Part shown: positions 8,597-22,763 of the stretch, piece by piece
Position numbering within the stretch: the stretch's first letter is position 1
Layout of the letters: each line of letters starts with the position of its first letter
NCBI RefSeq assembly: GCF_000242455.2
Contig: NC_019892.1
Span: forward strand, 9,372,744-9,436,743
Origin: Singulisphaera acidiphila DSM 18658
Lineage (GTDB): Bacteria; Planctomycetota; Planctomycetia; Isosphaerales; Isosphaeraceae
Length of the DNA stretch: 64,000 bases
Direction: 5' to 3'
Translations under genes and position numbers: made by a program
Notes under the pieces: model-generated
Seen by the model: only the letters and a program-made list of their open reading frames with translations
Databases searched by the model: none
Told to the model about the DNA's origin: nothing

Positions 8597-9196
8597 ATGC
8601 CCACACTGTTGACCACGAACTCGATCACGCATTGCATTGGAATGCTCAAGCGTGGAGACCACGGGGCTGCCGAGCGGCTCTGGACCGCCTACATTCAGCG
8701 GCTGGTCGGGCTGGCGCGGGCCAAGATCGGTGGGGCACCGCGCGGTGCGGCCGACGAGGAAGACGTGGCGCTCAGCGCCTTCGACAGCTTCTGCCGACGC
8801 GCTGAGCGCGGGCAGTTCGCCCGGCTCTCGGACCGTGACGATCTCTGGCAAGTCCTGGTCGTCATCACCGAACGCAAGGCCATCGACCTGATGCGCCGTG
8901 AGGGGCGAAAGTCGCGTGGCGAGGGGAAAGTCCTCAGTTTCTCCGAGTCGTCGGGGTCCGTCTCCTACGAGGCGTTCGATCCAGGGCCGAGTCCGGAATT
9001 CGCCGCGCAGGCCGCCGAGGAATTCCGTCGTCTCTTGGGCCTCCTGGGGGAAGATTCCTTGCGTGAAGTCGCGCTTTGGAAGATGGAAGGGTACACCAAC
9101 AAGCAGATCGCCGATCGGCTGGGCTGTATCGAGCAAACGGTCGAGCGCAAGCTCCGCTCGATCCGCATGATCTGGACCGGGGGAAAGACCCTGTGA
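8597..9196 (+). CDS. ECF-type RNA polymerase sigma factor
   Basis: 199 residues from ATG 8597 (GAGG 9 bases upstream); ATG 8588 or 8552 are alternatives. Region 2 is present: AAERLWTAYIQRLVGLARAKIG, then DEEDVALSAFDSFCRRAERG and LWQVLVVITERKAIDLMRRE. Region 4 is a helix-turn-helix: LREVALWKMEGYTNKQIADR and LGCIEQTVERKLRSIRMIW. This matches the Sigma70_ECF family that is abundant in planctomycetes. The stop codon TGA overlaps the GTG start of the kinase gene (GTGA), so the two are translationally coupled. No anti-sigma gene is nearby; the kinase probably fills that regulatory role. Confidence 0.92.
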   Translation: MPTLLTTNSITHCIGMLKRGDHGAAERLWTAYIQRLVGLARAKIGGAPRGAADEEDVALSAFDSFCRRAERGQFARLSDRDDLWQVLVVITERKAIDLMRREGRKSRGEGKVLSFSESSGSVSYEAFDPGPSPEFAAQAAEEFRRLLGLLGEDSLREVALWKMEGYTNKQIADRLGCIEQTVERKLRSIRMIWTGGKTL

Positions 9197-11748
9197 TCGA
9201 GCCGGCATCACCCGAGTTCAACCCTACATCTCCCTCAAAGGTCGGCCGTCTGGAGCGCGCCTGTGACCGGTTCGAGGAGGCCTGGAAGGCGGGGCAGCGG
9301 CCAACGATCGCGAGTTTCCTGACCGACCAGGAGGGGCAGGAGCACCCGTTCATGCTCCGGGATCTGCTCGTCCTGGATATCGCCTATCGCCGGCGGACCG
9401 GCGAGCGGCCGGCCCCCGAGGATTACTTGCGGCATTTCCCGACCGACGCGGCCGTGATCGACTCGGCCTTCGCAGAGGCGTCGGCGGAGTTGAAGGAGTG
9501 CAAGGCCCCGTCGTTCATCGGGTTCCCGGGTCCGGTGCCGGCGATCCCTGGCTACACGGTCCTCTGCGAGTTGGGTCGGGGGGGGATGGGGGTCGTCTTC
9601 AAGGCGCGCCAGCAAGGGCTCAACCGGCTCGTCGCCCTCAAAATGATTCTGGCCGGAGACCTCGCCGGGCCCGAGGCCGCCGCACGGTTCCTGGCCGAAG
9701 CCGAGGCGGTGGCCCGGCTCCAGCACCCGCAAGTCGTCCAGATCTACCGGATCGGCGATCACGGGGGCCGGCCCTTTCTCGAGATGGAGTACGTGGCCGG
9801 GGGCAGCCTGGCGGACCGACTCGACGGCACCCCCTGGGCCGCCCGCGATGCGGCCCGGCTGATCGAGTCGCTGGCCCGTGCCGTGCAGCACGCCCACAGT
9901 TTCGGCATCGTGCATCGCGACCTGAAGCCGGCCAATATTCTTCTCACGATCGAGGGGCTGCCAAAGCTCACCGATTTCGGCCTGGCCAAGAGCTTGGGCG
10001 CAGACGTCGGCCTGACACAGACCGGCTCGATCATCGGCTCGCCAAGCTACATGGCCCCCGAACAGGCTGAGGGGGGGAGGCGCGCGGTCGGGCCGGCGGT
10101 CGACGTGTATGCGCTGGGGGCTGTGCTTTACGAGCAGTTGACGGGCCGCCCACCGTTCAAGGCGGCCACGGTGCTCCAAACCCTGGAGCAGGTCCGCTCG
10201 GCCGAGCCGGCGGCCCCCTCGAAGCTTCAGCCGGGACTCGCGCTCGACATCGAGACGATCGTCCTGAAATGCCTTCAAAAAGATCCGCAGAGACGCTATG
10301 CCGAGGCCGAAGCACTGGCAGAGGATCTCCGTCGGTTCTCGGCCGGCGAACCCATCCTGGCCCGGCCGGTGGGTGCGCTCGAACGCGGGTTCAAGTGGGC
10401 CCGGCGCCGCCCCTTGATCGCCGCCCTGTCGGCGGCCAGCGTCCTGTCGACGGTCCTCCTCACGGTCGTCCTGGCAATCACCAACGTCATCATCAGCCAG
10501 GAGCGTCGGCAGATTCTCGAATCGCTCGGCCGCGAACGACTCGTCAAGGAAGAGCTCGTCCAGACCAACAATCGAATCGCCCAACAGCAGCAGCAGACCG
10601 AAGTGGCGCTCCAAGGGAAGATCAAGGCGCTGGAAGAGCGGACCGACGACCTCTTTCGCGAGCGGCAGTCCTCCTACTACCAGCGAATCTCGCTGGCCGA
10701 GGACGAGCACCGGGGCGGCCGGATCGGCCGCGCTGAGCAGGTCCTGGACGCCTGCCCCCCCGACCTTCGCGGCTGGGAGTGGCACTTTCTCAAGCGATTC
10801 CTCAACACAGGACCGATCACCCTCCGAGGCCATACCGGCGAGGTCTGGGACGCCGCGTTCAGCCCCGACGGCCGAACCGTCGCCTCGGCCAGCTTCGACC
10901 TCACCGCCAAGGTCTGGGACACCGCCACCGGCCGCGAACGGCACACGCTCCGCGGCCACACGGCCCGGCTCTACAGCGTGGCGTTCAGCCCCGACGCAAC
11001 TCGCCTGGTGACCGCCAGCGCCGACCAAACGGCAATCGTTTGGGATGTATCCAGAGGGCGGAAAGTCCATGTTCTCAAAGGGCATACGAACAACGTTCGC
11101 TGCGCCCGGTTCAGCCCGAACGGGCGCTGGATCGCCACCGGAAGTTGGGACGACACGATCCGGATCTGGGATGCGCGCACCGGCGAGACCGTCCGGGTGA
11201 TCCCGACCGGGGCCGGCCAGATTACCCGGCTCACCTTCAGTCCCGATGGAAGCTGGATCGCGGTGGGGGGAACGTCGAGCGTGGCCCAGGTCTGGGAATT
11301 CGCGACCGGCCGTCTGATCCAGACCTTCCGCGGGCACAGCGAGCACGTCCTCAGCGTTTCCTTCAGCCCCGACGGTCGACGGGTGGCCTCGACCAGCGGC
11401 TCTCCCGGCGGAGGCGCGGGGGTCGTCAAGATCTGGGACGTCGCCAGCGGCCGGGAAGTCCTCGCGATCGACCACCCCCCCGGAATTCTCGAGCGGGTGG
11501 CGTACAGCCCCGACGGCCTCCGGCTCGCCACCTCGGGGTGGGATGGAACGGTCAAGCTCTGGGAAGCCGAAAGCGGGCTGGAGATCCTCGGCCTCCACAG
11601 CCATTCCGGCCGAGTCTGGGGCGTCACCTTCAGCCCCGACGGCGGGTCGCTCATCTCGGCCGCCGCCGACGGCACAGTCGTGATCTGGGACTCCAACCCA
11701 CCGGATCGCGGCAAGCCCCGCAGCGCCGCGCCCACCGTGGGAGAATGA
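9193..11748 (+). CDS. Transmembrane Ser/Thr protein kinase with WD40 propeller
   Basis: 851 residues from GTG 9193, which overlaps the sigma-factor stop and follows GGGGGAAAG. Order: N-terminal helical region (1-105); kinase domain (about 118-385) with glycine loop GRGGMGVVF, Lys150 in VALKM, catalytic HRDLKPANILL (Asp243), DFGLA (Asp261) and SPSYMAPEQ; a membrane helix near 425-450; a coiled coil (about 455-510); and seven WD40 repeats (about 555-845) with SPDG turns and VWD/IWD ends. All catalytic residues are present. The usual model is an outside propeller sensing a ligand and a cytoplasmic kinase modulating its partner sigma factor. Confidence 0.94.
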   Translation: MIEPASPEFNPTSPSKVGRLERACDRFEEAWKAGQRPTIASFLTDQEGQEHPFMLRDLLVLDIAYRRRTGERPAPEDYLRHFPTDAAVIDSAFAEASAELKECKAPSFIGFPGPVPAIPGYTVLCELGRGGMGVVFKARQQGLNRLVALKMILAGDLAGPEAAARFLAEAEAVARLQHPQVVQIYRIGDHGGRPFLEMEYVAGGSLADRLDGTPWAARDAARLIESLARAVQHAHSFGIVHRDLKPANILLTIEGLPKLTDFGLAKSLGADVGLTQTGSIIGSPSYMAPEQAEGGRRAVGPAVDVYALGAVLYEQLTGRPPFKAATVLQTLEQVRSAEPAAPSKLQPGLALDIETIVLKCLQKDPQRRYAEAEALAEDLRRFSAGEPILARPVGALERGFKWARRRPLIAALSAASVLSTVLLTVVLAITNVIISQERRQILESLGRERLVKEELVQTNNRIAQQQQQTEVALQGKIKALEERTDDLFRERQSSYYQRISLAEDEHRGGRIGRAEQVLDACPPDLRGWEWHFLKRFLNTGPITLRGHTGEVWDAAFSPDGRTVASASFDLTAKVWDTATGRERHTLRGHTARLYSVAFSPDATRLVTASADQTAIVWDVSRGRKVHVLKGHTNNVRCARFSPNGRWIATGSWDDTIRIWDARTGETVRVIPTGAGQITRLTFSPDGSWIAVGGTSSVAQVWEFATGRLIQTFRGHSEHVLSVSFSPDGRRVASTSGSPGGGAGVVKIWDVASGREVLAIDHPPGILERVAYSPDGLRLATSGWDGTVKLWEAESGLEILGLHSHSGRVWGVTFSPDGGSLISAAADGTVVIWDSNPPDRGKPRSAAPTVGE

Positions 11749-12055
11749 CGCGAACCAGGCCCCCACAAGAGAGGGCGGACCGGCCGAAATCCAAGGCTCG
11801 GCCGGGGTCAGCCCTTTCCGTCAGATGGCACTTGGGCTTGGCTTGGGTCGCGGGCATCCCGCCTTCGACCAGCCGGGAATCCAGGCCACGATGGCCGCCC
11901 GTAAGGCCGTTCCGGATCGGCCAATTTCTGGGAGCTCCAAAGAAGGGGCGGCCGTCAATATCCAGGGGCGCAAGCCCCTGGATATGACGCAATCAAAAAC
12001 ATCTTCATCCACTTTCTACTCCCCCGCCGCGGCTGCCAGGCCGTCGGCCCGCTAG
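11749..12055. other. Spacer between kinase gene and IS1380 element
   Basis: No gene. The last four bases, CTAG at 12052-12055, are the left copy of the target duplication of the IS element. Confidence 0.5.
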
Positions 12056-13817
12056 CCTGGATTTCTCACCAGGGATTGAATCGGGCTGCCTTGCGTGTCA
12101 TAGGTGGAATTGCGACAACCACTTTTGACACCGAACCAAGGCAGCCCGATGGCTACAGAGTGTAACTCGACTTACCTCGACTTTTCCATCCTCGGTCACC
12201 GCCAAGTGCTCGCCGATTTTGACGGGGGCGCCATCTCTTCCGACGGCGGTGCACTTCTGCTCCGTCAGATCGAAGCCCGCACCGGGATCATCCGCCAGTT
12301 CGCCGCCTGCTTTACCGACCATCGCGATCCTGACCTCGTCGAGCACCCCCTGGAACACCTCCTGGCCCAACGCGTCTATGGTCTGGCCTTGGGCTACGAA
12401 GACCTCAACGACCACGACGATCTCCGCTGCGATCCGTTACTGGCCACCGTCGTCGGCAAGACCGATCCCACCGGCCAGGACCGGCCACGGCTCCGCGATC
12501 GCGGCAAGCCGCTGGCTGGCAAGAGTACCCTCAACCGCTTGGAACTGACCCCTGTCGGGGCCGACGGACAGAGCCGTTACAAGAAGATCACCTGTCAGAC
12601 CCATGAGGTCGAACGGCTCTTCGTTACCCTCTTTCTTCAGGCCCACAGCCGACCCCCCGAGCGGATCGTTTTGGACCTCGACGCCACCGACGACACGGTC
12701 CATGGCCGCCAACTTGGCCGCTTTTTCCACGGCTACTACAAGGGATACTGCTATCTCCCGCTCTACATCTTCTGCGGCGACCACCTGCTCTGTGCCCGGC
12801 TGCGTCCCTCCGACATTGATGCCAGCGCCGGCTCGGTGAAGTCCCTCAAGCGGATCGTCTCGCAGATCCGCCAGGCGTGGCCTCAGGTGAAGATCCTGAT
12901 CCGCGCCGACAGCGGGTTCTGCCGCGAGGAGATCCTTCGCTGGTGTGAGGACAACGGCGTGGATTACCTGATCGGCCTGGCCAAGAACACCCGGCTGACG
13001 GCGGCGATCGCGACGGAATTGGCCCAAGCACGCCAGCAATTCGAGGCGACGAAACAGCCGTCCCGGGTCTTCGCCGAGTTGCGTTATCAAACGCAGAAGA
13101 CCTGGAGCCGAGAACGTCGGGTGGTGGCCAAGGCCGAGCATCTGGGCAAGGGGGCCAACCCGCGGTTCGTGGTCACGTCGCTCACGGTCGAGGAACGAGC
13201 GGCGCCGCCGCTGTACGAGCAAGACTACTGCGGTCGCGGTGAGATGGAGAACCGGATCAAGGAGCAGCAACTCCATCTGTTCGCCGATCGGACCAGTGCC
13301 CACACGATGCGTGCCAACCAGATCCGGCTGTTCTTCTCCTCGATCGCCTACGTGTTGCTGGAGGCGTTGCGGCGGCTGGGGCTGGCGGGAACGGCGATGG
13401 CCGAGGCGCAGTGCCAAACGATCCGTCTGAAGCTCTTGAAGATCGGGGCGTTGGTGCGGGTGACGGTTCGCAAGGTGTGGGTGAAGTTCTCGAGCGGTTG
13501 TCCGTATGCGGAAGTGTTTCGGCGTGTGCACACCAACTTGGCGCGGTCGGGGCCCTTGATCCCGAGGTGCTGAAACGAGGAGACCCAGTCAAATGAGGCG
13601 GGAAAGCCCCTCCCTGAGGAGGGGTGAGGATCGGGGTGCGCCCCCGCCTGGGCGCGGGGGCCTGAGGAACCAGGTTCGCGTTGGCGTGAAGAGGTCCGAT
13701 CAGGTCCACGCCGACGTGATGAGCAAGCGGGAGACCACGCAGGCCGCGGGTGGCGGGGGCGAGCCGTCGAAATCGTCGAGCGATCGGACCCCGAAAGAAT
13801 AGGGTGAGAAATCCAGG
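12056..13817 (+). mobile_element. IS1380-family insertion sequence, complete
   Basis: 1,762 bp. Perfect 15-base terminal inverted repeats CCTGGATTTCTCACC (12056-12070) and its complement (13803-13817), starting with CC as usual in this family. A 4-bp target duplication CTAG flanks it (12052-12055 and 13818-13821). It holds one transposase gene and about 230 bp of GC-rich non-coding DNA after it. Clean ends and an intact gene suggest recent insertion, between the kinase gene and the VOC gene, without breaking either. Confidence 0.93.
12149..13573 (+). CDS. IS1380-family transposase
   Basis: 474 residues from ATG 12149; a 15-codon upstream extension is possible. Family features: the N-terminal DFDGGAISSDGGALLLRQIE, the first acidic residue in ERIVLDLDATDDTVHG, KGYCYLPLYIFCGDHLL, the second in VKILIRADSGFCREEILRWC, and the C-terminal YCGRGEMENRIKEQQL with the catalytic Glu. 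The gene is uninterrupted and near the usual family length, so it is probably active. Confidence 0.95.
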   Translation: MATECNSTYLDFSILGHRQVLADFDGGAISSDGGALLLRQIEARTGIIRQFAACFTDHRDPDLVEHPLEHLLAQRVYGLALGYEDLNDHDDLRCDPLLATVVGKTDPTGQDRPRLRDRGKPLAGKSTLNRLELTPVGADGQSRYKKITCQTHEVERLFVTLFLQAHSRPPERIVLDLDATDDTVHGRQLGRFFHGYYKGYCYLPLYIFCGDHLLCARLRPSDIDASAGSVKSLKRIVSQIRQAWPQVKILIRADSGFCREEILRWCEDNGVDYLIGLAKNTRLTAAIATELAQARQQFEATKQPSRVFAELRYQTQKTWSRERRVVAKAEHLGKGANPRFVVTSLTVEERAAPPLYEQDYCGRGEMENRIKEQQLHLFADRTSAHTMRANQIRLFFSSIAYVLLEALRRLGLAGTAMAEAQCQTIRLKLLKIGALVRVTVRKVWVKFSSGCPYAEVFRRVHTNLARSGPLIPRC

Positions 13818-14090
13818 CTAGTCGCGGCGACAGAGCAAATACCCTTTGATTTGTTTTATAGACGAACCTGATTTCAACACAGAAACTCGGTCAAGCGATC
13901 TCTCATGCGTGATGGCCACACCCAGTGAACCCGGCCCACAGGAATCGCCCCATTCTCTGAATTTCCACTGTACGCCCGTTGACTTCCTGCCGATAAATCG
14001 TTCCAATCCCCAAAGCTTGGGAATATTTCGGGGTCATGCCACGCAAGGCGCGGCCATCGCACTCGACGGCGACAAGCGAGGAGAACGAAC

Positions 14091-14576
14091 ATGACCAAGA
14101 TGATCACCTGCCTGTGGTTCGACAATGGCAAGGCCCGCGAGGCGGCCGAGTTCTACGCAAGTGTGTTCCCTGACAGCCACGTCGGGAAAGCCAACGGCTC
14201 CCCCGTGGACATTCCGTCTGCGCAGGTGGGCGAGGATCTCACCGTCGAATTCACCGTGCTGGGCCAGGCTTACGTCGGCCTGAATGGCGGGCCGAATTTC
14301 AAGCCGAATGAGGCGGTCAGCTTCATGGTCCTGACCGAGACCCAGGAAGAGACCGATCGCTATTGGAACGCCATCGTCGGTAACGGCGGCAAGGAGAGTG
14401 CCTGCGGCTGGTGTAAGGATCGCTGGGGTTTCTCCTGGCAGATCACGCCGCGCGTGCTGCTTGAGGCGACGACCGACCCGAATCGTGCCGCCGCGAAGCG
14501 CTCGATGGAAGCCATGATGACGATGAGGAAGATCGACATTGCCACGATCGAGGCCGCTCGCCGGGGCGAAGGCTGA
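14091..14576 (+). CDS. VOC-superfamily protein, PhnB/YjdN-like (3-demethylubiquinone methyltransferase-like fold)
   Basis: 161 residues, ATG 14091 after GAGGAG. One vicinal-oxygen-chelate fold of the PhnB type: start TKMITCLWFDNGKAREAAEF then YASVFPDSHVG, the middle FTVLGQAYVGLNGGPNFKPN, a CGWCKDRWGFSWQITPRVLL block and the C-terminal KRSMEAMMTMRKIDIATIEA helix. Members are small soluble proteins; most have no proven substrate despite the 3-demethylubiquinone label. It sits 149 bp before a DoxX-like gene on the same strand, a pairing often met in small accessory operons. Confidence 0.9.
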   Translation: MTKMITCLWFDNGKAREAAEFYASVFPDSHVGKANGSPVDIPSAQVGEDLTVEFTVLGQAYVGLNGGPNFKPNEAVSFMVLTETQEETDRYWNAIVGNGGKESACGWCKDRWGFSWQITPRVLLEATTDPNRAAAKRSMEAMMTMRKIDIATIEAARRGEG

Positions 14577-14725
14577 GTAGGTTGACGCGCACGCGTTCAA
14601 GATCGGCCGCCGTTGTTCGCAATGCGATGCAGGCCAGGGCTTACTCGTGACGAAGCACGGAGCAGAGGGCATCATGTAACCCTTCTGCTATTTCTGAAAC
14701 GGATAACCCAGCTGGGATAAAGATC

Positions 14726-15109
14726 ATGACGGATACGATCCCGAAATGGCAGCGCGTGACCGGATGGGTGCTCTCGGGCATCCTCGCCCTGTTGTTCCTG
14801 CCCAGCGCCTACTTCAAAATCGCGCAGCCCAAGGGCTTCGTCGAGGAGTGGTCCAAGACCTACCCCGCCTCCTCCGCCCTGCCGCTCGGGATTATCGAAC
14901 TGACGATGTTCGTCCTCTACCTCGTCCCGAAGACCCGCTATCTAGGCGGCCTCGTCATACTCGCCTACCTCGGCGGCGCAGTGGCGACCCACGTCCACGC
15001 CAACGACGGGAAGTTTTTCGTGCCGGTCATCGTCGGCGTCGTCGCGTGGCTCGGTCTGTATTTCCGCGATCGCAAGCTCCGCGCCCTCGTGCCACTCGTC
15101 AAGGATTGA
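14726..15109 (+). CDS. DoxX-like four-helix membrane protein
   Basis: 127 residues, ATG 14726, with GGGATAAAG upstream. Four hydrophobic helices: VTGWVLSGILALLFLPSAYF, LPLGIIELTMFVLYLV, YLGGLVILAYLGGAVATHV and FVPVIVGVVAWLGLYF, followed by a basic end. This is the DoxX-like (DoxX_2) pattern, with the family features K(I/L) after the first helix and ATHV. Small DoxX-like proteins are of unclear biochemical role. Likely co-expressed with the VOC gene. Confidence 0.85.
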   Translation: MTDTIPKWQRVTGWVLSGILALLFLPSAYFKIAQPKGFVEEWSKTYPASSALPLGIIELTMFVLYLVPKTRYLGGLVILAYLGGAVATHVHANDGKFFVPVIVGVVAWLGLYFRDRKLRALVPLVKD

Positions 15110-15375
15110 CGGGGAGGGAGGCCAGCCCTCACGACGGCCATTGCGAGACACAGCCAAGGCCGAGAACGGGAACTGCTTCCGCTTCAGACGGCGGCAGAAG
15201 AGTGAGCGGTCCGTGCTAGCTCCTCACCCAGTAGGTGTTGTATGCCGGTGTCACCTGCCTTCGACGAGAGCAACCGCGCCCAGACGGAACGACTACGTAC
15301 GCTCGCGCTGAGCCTGACGCCGGACACTGAACGGCCTGCTCGCGACTGAGCAACCGGAGTCAGGCCGTGGCCGGG

Positions 15376-16452
15376 TCATCGGGTTAGCTGGTCGGACAAC
15401 GCCTTTTCCATCTCGCTCTGGAGGCGGGCGACCAATTCGGCCACGGGCAACGCGCGAGCGAGCGGAGCGCCTTGCCCAGCCCACTGGGCTCCGTACCCGA
15501 ACTCCCCTGCGGCCTTCGCCGCCGCATGCAGTGCCTTCCCCGCGTCGTAAGCGATCGGGTAGACCGGGACCGCTCTCTGTTCGACACCCACACCGAGGGC
15601 TGTAAAACGGTTGGCGAGGCAGCGAGCGGGGCGGCCCGAAATCGCCCTCGTCATCACGGTATGTTCCGCCGATGGGCCGAGGAGCGCAGCGCGGTAGCCC
15701 GCGTCGGCCGACGACTCCGGACAGCCTATGAATGCAGTGCCAAGTTGTGCGGCGACCGCCCCAAGCGTGAGCGACGCGGCGACCCCGGCTCCGTCCATGA
15801 TCCCGCCGGCCGCAATCACCGGTATGTCGACCTTTTTCACCAGCAGTCGGGTCAATACCGCCGTCCCGAGCCGATCATCAGGCTCATCGGGGTCGAACAC
15901 TCCGCGATGTCCCCCCGCTTCATACCCCTGGGCCACGACGGCATCGATCCCGGAAGCGGCGATAGCCTTCCCCTCTTCGAGATTCGTCGCTGTTGCAAGG
16001 AGCACGATCCCGGCAGCGCGGAGAGCCTCGATCCGATCGCGGGCGGGCAGGCCGAAGTGGAAGCTGACAACAGCCGGGCGTTCGGCCAGCAGAACCGCGA
16101 GCTTGGCGTCGTCAGTCAGGAAGGTCTGATAGATTTCCGTCAGGCGGGCCGGCGGTTGCGCCCCGTACCGCTCGAACTCAGGTCCGAGCCGGGCGAGCCA
16201 CCCCGCCTCTCGGGCGGCATCCACGGCGGCTGGCTGGCTGCAGAACACGTTGACGTTGAACGGACGAACCGTCCTAGACCGAACGGCGGCGATCATCTGC
16301 CGGGTGGTTTCGGCATCAACCGACCCGACCCCGATGGAGCCGAGCCCACCGGCGTTCGAGACTGCGGCGGCCATCTCCGGCGTGGACACGCCCGCCATCG
16401 GGGCCTGTATGATCGGCAACGCGATCCCGAGCTTGCGGAGGAATGGGTCCAC
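15376..16452 (-). CDS. Nitronate monooxygenase (2-nitropropane dioxygenase family)
   Basis: 358 residues from GTG 16452, which is preceded by GAAGGAGA. TIM-barrel FMN enzyme: N-terminal IALPIIQAPMAGVSTPEMAA, AVSNAGGLGSIGVG, FNVNVFCSQPA, the active-site segment GIDAVVAQGYEAGGHRGVF with the conserved His, then IPVIAAGGIMDGAGVAASLT and LGAVAAQLGTAFIGCPES for FMN phosphate binding. It oxidises alkyl nitronates such as propionate 3-nitronate with O2, probably detoxification. It stands alone, converging on the DoxX-like gene. Confidence 0.93.
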   Translation of the reverse strand: MDPFLRKLGIALPIIQAPMAGVSTPEMAAAVSNAGGLGSIGVGSVDAETTRQMIAAVRSRTVRPFNVNVFCSQPAAVDAAREAGWLARLGPEFERYGAQPPARLTEIYQTFLTDDAKLAVLLAERPAVVSFHFGLPARDRIEALRAAGIVLLATATNLEEGKAIAASGIDAVVAQGYEAGGHRGVFDPDEPDDRLGTAVLTRLLVKKVDIPVIAAGGIMDGAGVAASLTLGAVAAQLGTAFIGCPESSADAGYRAALLGPSAEHTVMTRAISGRPARCLANRFTALGVGVEQRAVPVYPIAYDAGKALHAAAKAAGEFGYGAQWAGQGAPLARALPVAELVARLQSEMEKALSDQLTR

Positions 16453-16700
16453 GGGGCTTCTCCTTCGGGCGTGGTGATCTCATTCTCCCGGCCGAATCGA
16501 GGAGGCACCGTACGGATCACTTCCTCGCCACGGACGGCTCGGGATTACACACACGGACGGCAAGAAGCGATTGTAACAAGCTGCTGGCATCGGACGGGCT
16601 GCAACCTCACTGCCCCCTCTCTACAGTTTACCCATCAGCGGCATTTTCAAGTAATCGTTTTTTAATAACAGCGAAACACACTCTTACACGAACGGCGAAG

Positions 16701-19997
<3,297 letters not shown>

Positions 19998-20098
19998 AGG
20001 ACACCCCCTCGAGCCGCCGTGCGAATAGGCTTTGAATGCCAATTCCCCGGCCTTGTGGATCGTCAGTTCCGTTTTCCAAACCGGATCGACCTTCCCGG

Positions 20099-21553
<1,455 letters not shown>

Positions 21554-22018
21554 GGTTCGGTTCTCTGGAGACCTGCTACTTTCTTCATTTTACGAGCACG
21601 CCTTCCGCTATGCTCAACTGGTCCACGTTTTCGGAGCCGTCACGGCGATAGCATCAGAAGTTGAACCGACTTCTCGAGACCACCGACCCATTCCACAGCG
21701 GATGCACAGTGCCACGAAGGCTTCGACCACTCTATACGCTTGTCACCCTCAGCCCGTGAACGCGTACCCCGACGCTGATCAGGTGCTCGTCGAGGGGGGG
21801 ATAGGGTCGGCCCTCAAGCCATGATTTCCCCACCCGTAACGCCTGACGGAGAGTCAAGACCTTCCTCAAATCAGAATGGATGTGTGCATTGGCCGCGATT
21901 GATTCTCCCCCGGCCGCGCAACTCGTTCCGGAGATCTTTTCAAGAAATCCGGACATACCGACATCGCCCGAGACATTATTCTCAGCTCAACGGACACAAG
22001 GGACACATGAGGGTTACC
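21554..22018. other. Intergenic region
   Basis: Divergent spacer between the two-component operon and the broken sigma-factor gene. No gene supported; presumably holds the promoter of the two-component operon. Confidence 0.35.
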
Positions 22019-22400
22019 ATGGCGAGGGGGGAACAAGGCATTGCCCTACGGCACCTCAATACACTATTCAGCATGGGGGCAGACGGCGGGCTGACCGACA
22101 CTCAGTTACTCGAAAGATTCTCGACTCGCCGGGACTACGCCGCGGAGTCAGCGTTCGAGATCCTCGTCGAACGCCATGAGCCGATGGTGCTCCGCGTCTG
22201 CCGGGGCGTGCTCCGCGACCCCCACGACGCACAGGACGCCTTCCAGGCGACGTTCCTGGTATTGGTTCAAAGGCCCGATCGATCTGGGTGCGGGACTCGC
22301 TGGCCCCGTGGCTCCACCAGGTGGCCTATCGAACCGCTTGCTCAGCCGACCCGAGCGGCCACGGAAGCATTAGAGAGGCTCAGCGACAAGGCAAGGTGAT
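22019..22400 (+). pseudogene. Remnant of an ECF sigma factor gene, frameshifted and truncated
   Basis: From ATG 22019 the translation is a normal planctomycete ECF sigma N-terminus: DGGLTDTQLLERFSTRRD, AFEILVERHEPMVLRVCRGV and LRDPHDAQDAFQATFLVLVQ (regions 2.1-2.2). At 22269-22271 the frame is lost. The continuation typical of the family, IWVRDSLAPWLHQVAYRTAC, is found in another frame, as if one A were missing from an A-run. After about 22340 similarity decays through a further shift and a stop, and region 4 is absent. Neighbouring DNA is repeat-rich and gene-free. It cannot make a working sigma factor unless the frame break is a sequencing error, and even then it would lack its C-terminal half. 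Confidence 0.7.
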
Positions 22401-22763
22401 TTCGGACGGCGAGTATCAGCAGCGTCTGGACCGAAAAAGGTCGCTCGTCCACCCGTGGAACGCACGAGGCAGAGTTGCGTGTGACCAGGCAGGCGGGACG
22501 TTCAATGCGACGGCACATTCAAATCAAATATAAATTTTCAAACATAATATAATTAAAACACCTTGTCTGCAGCGAAGTGCCGCGTGTGTGGTCGGGAGAA
22601 AGACTGCGGGCAAGCGAGGGGCCGATAAAACAACGACGGCCCGACCCCAGACGATGGGAACGGGCCGCTGACATTGCCGAACTGGGTCTTGACCCATAAA
22701 TTTGTAATCGCTCGGCAGTTGGTGCGCGCATCGGAATTCGACGGAGGTCGCTCAAGGCCGATA

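Noticed and set aside
9235..11766. 843-codon open frame on the minus strand opposite the kinase-WD40 gene
   Set aside because: It mirrors codon positions of a clearly real high-GC gene, has no recognisable domain or start signal, and is Arg/Gly/Asp rich as expected of antisense frames.
13574..13802. Passenger gene at the 3' end of the IS1380 element
   Set aside because: The short frames here are GC-rich, have no ribosome site and no recognisable motif; more likely non-coding IS sequence.
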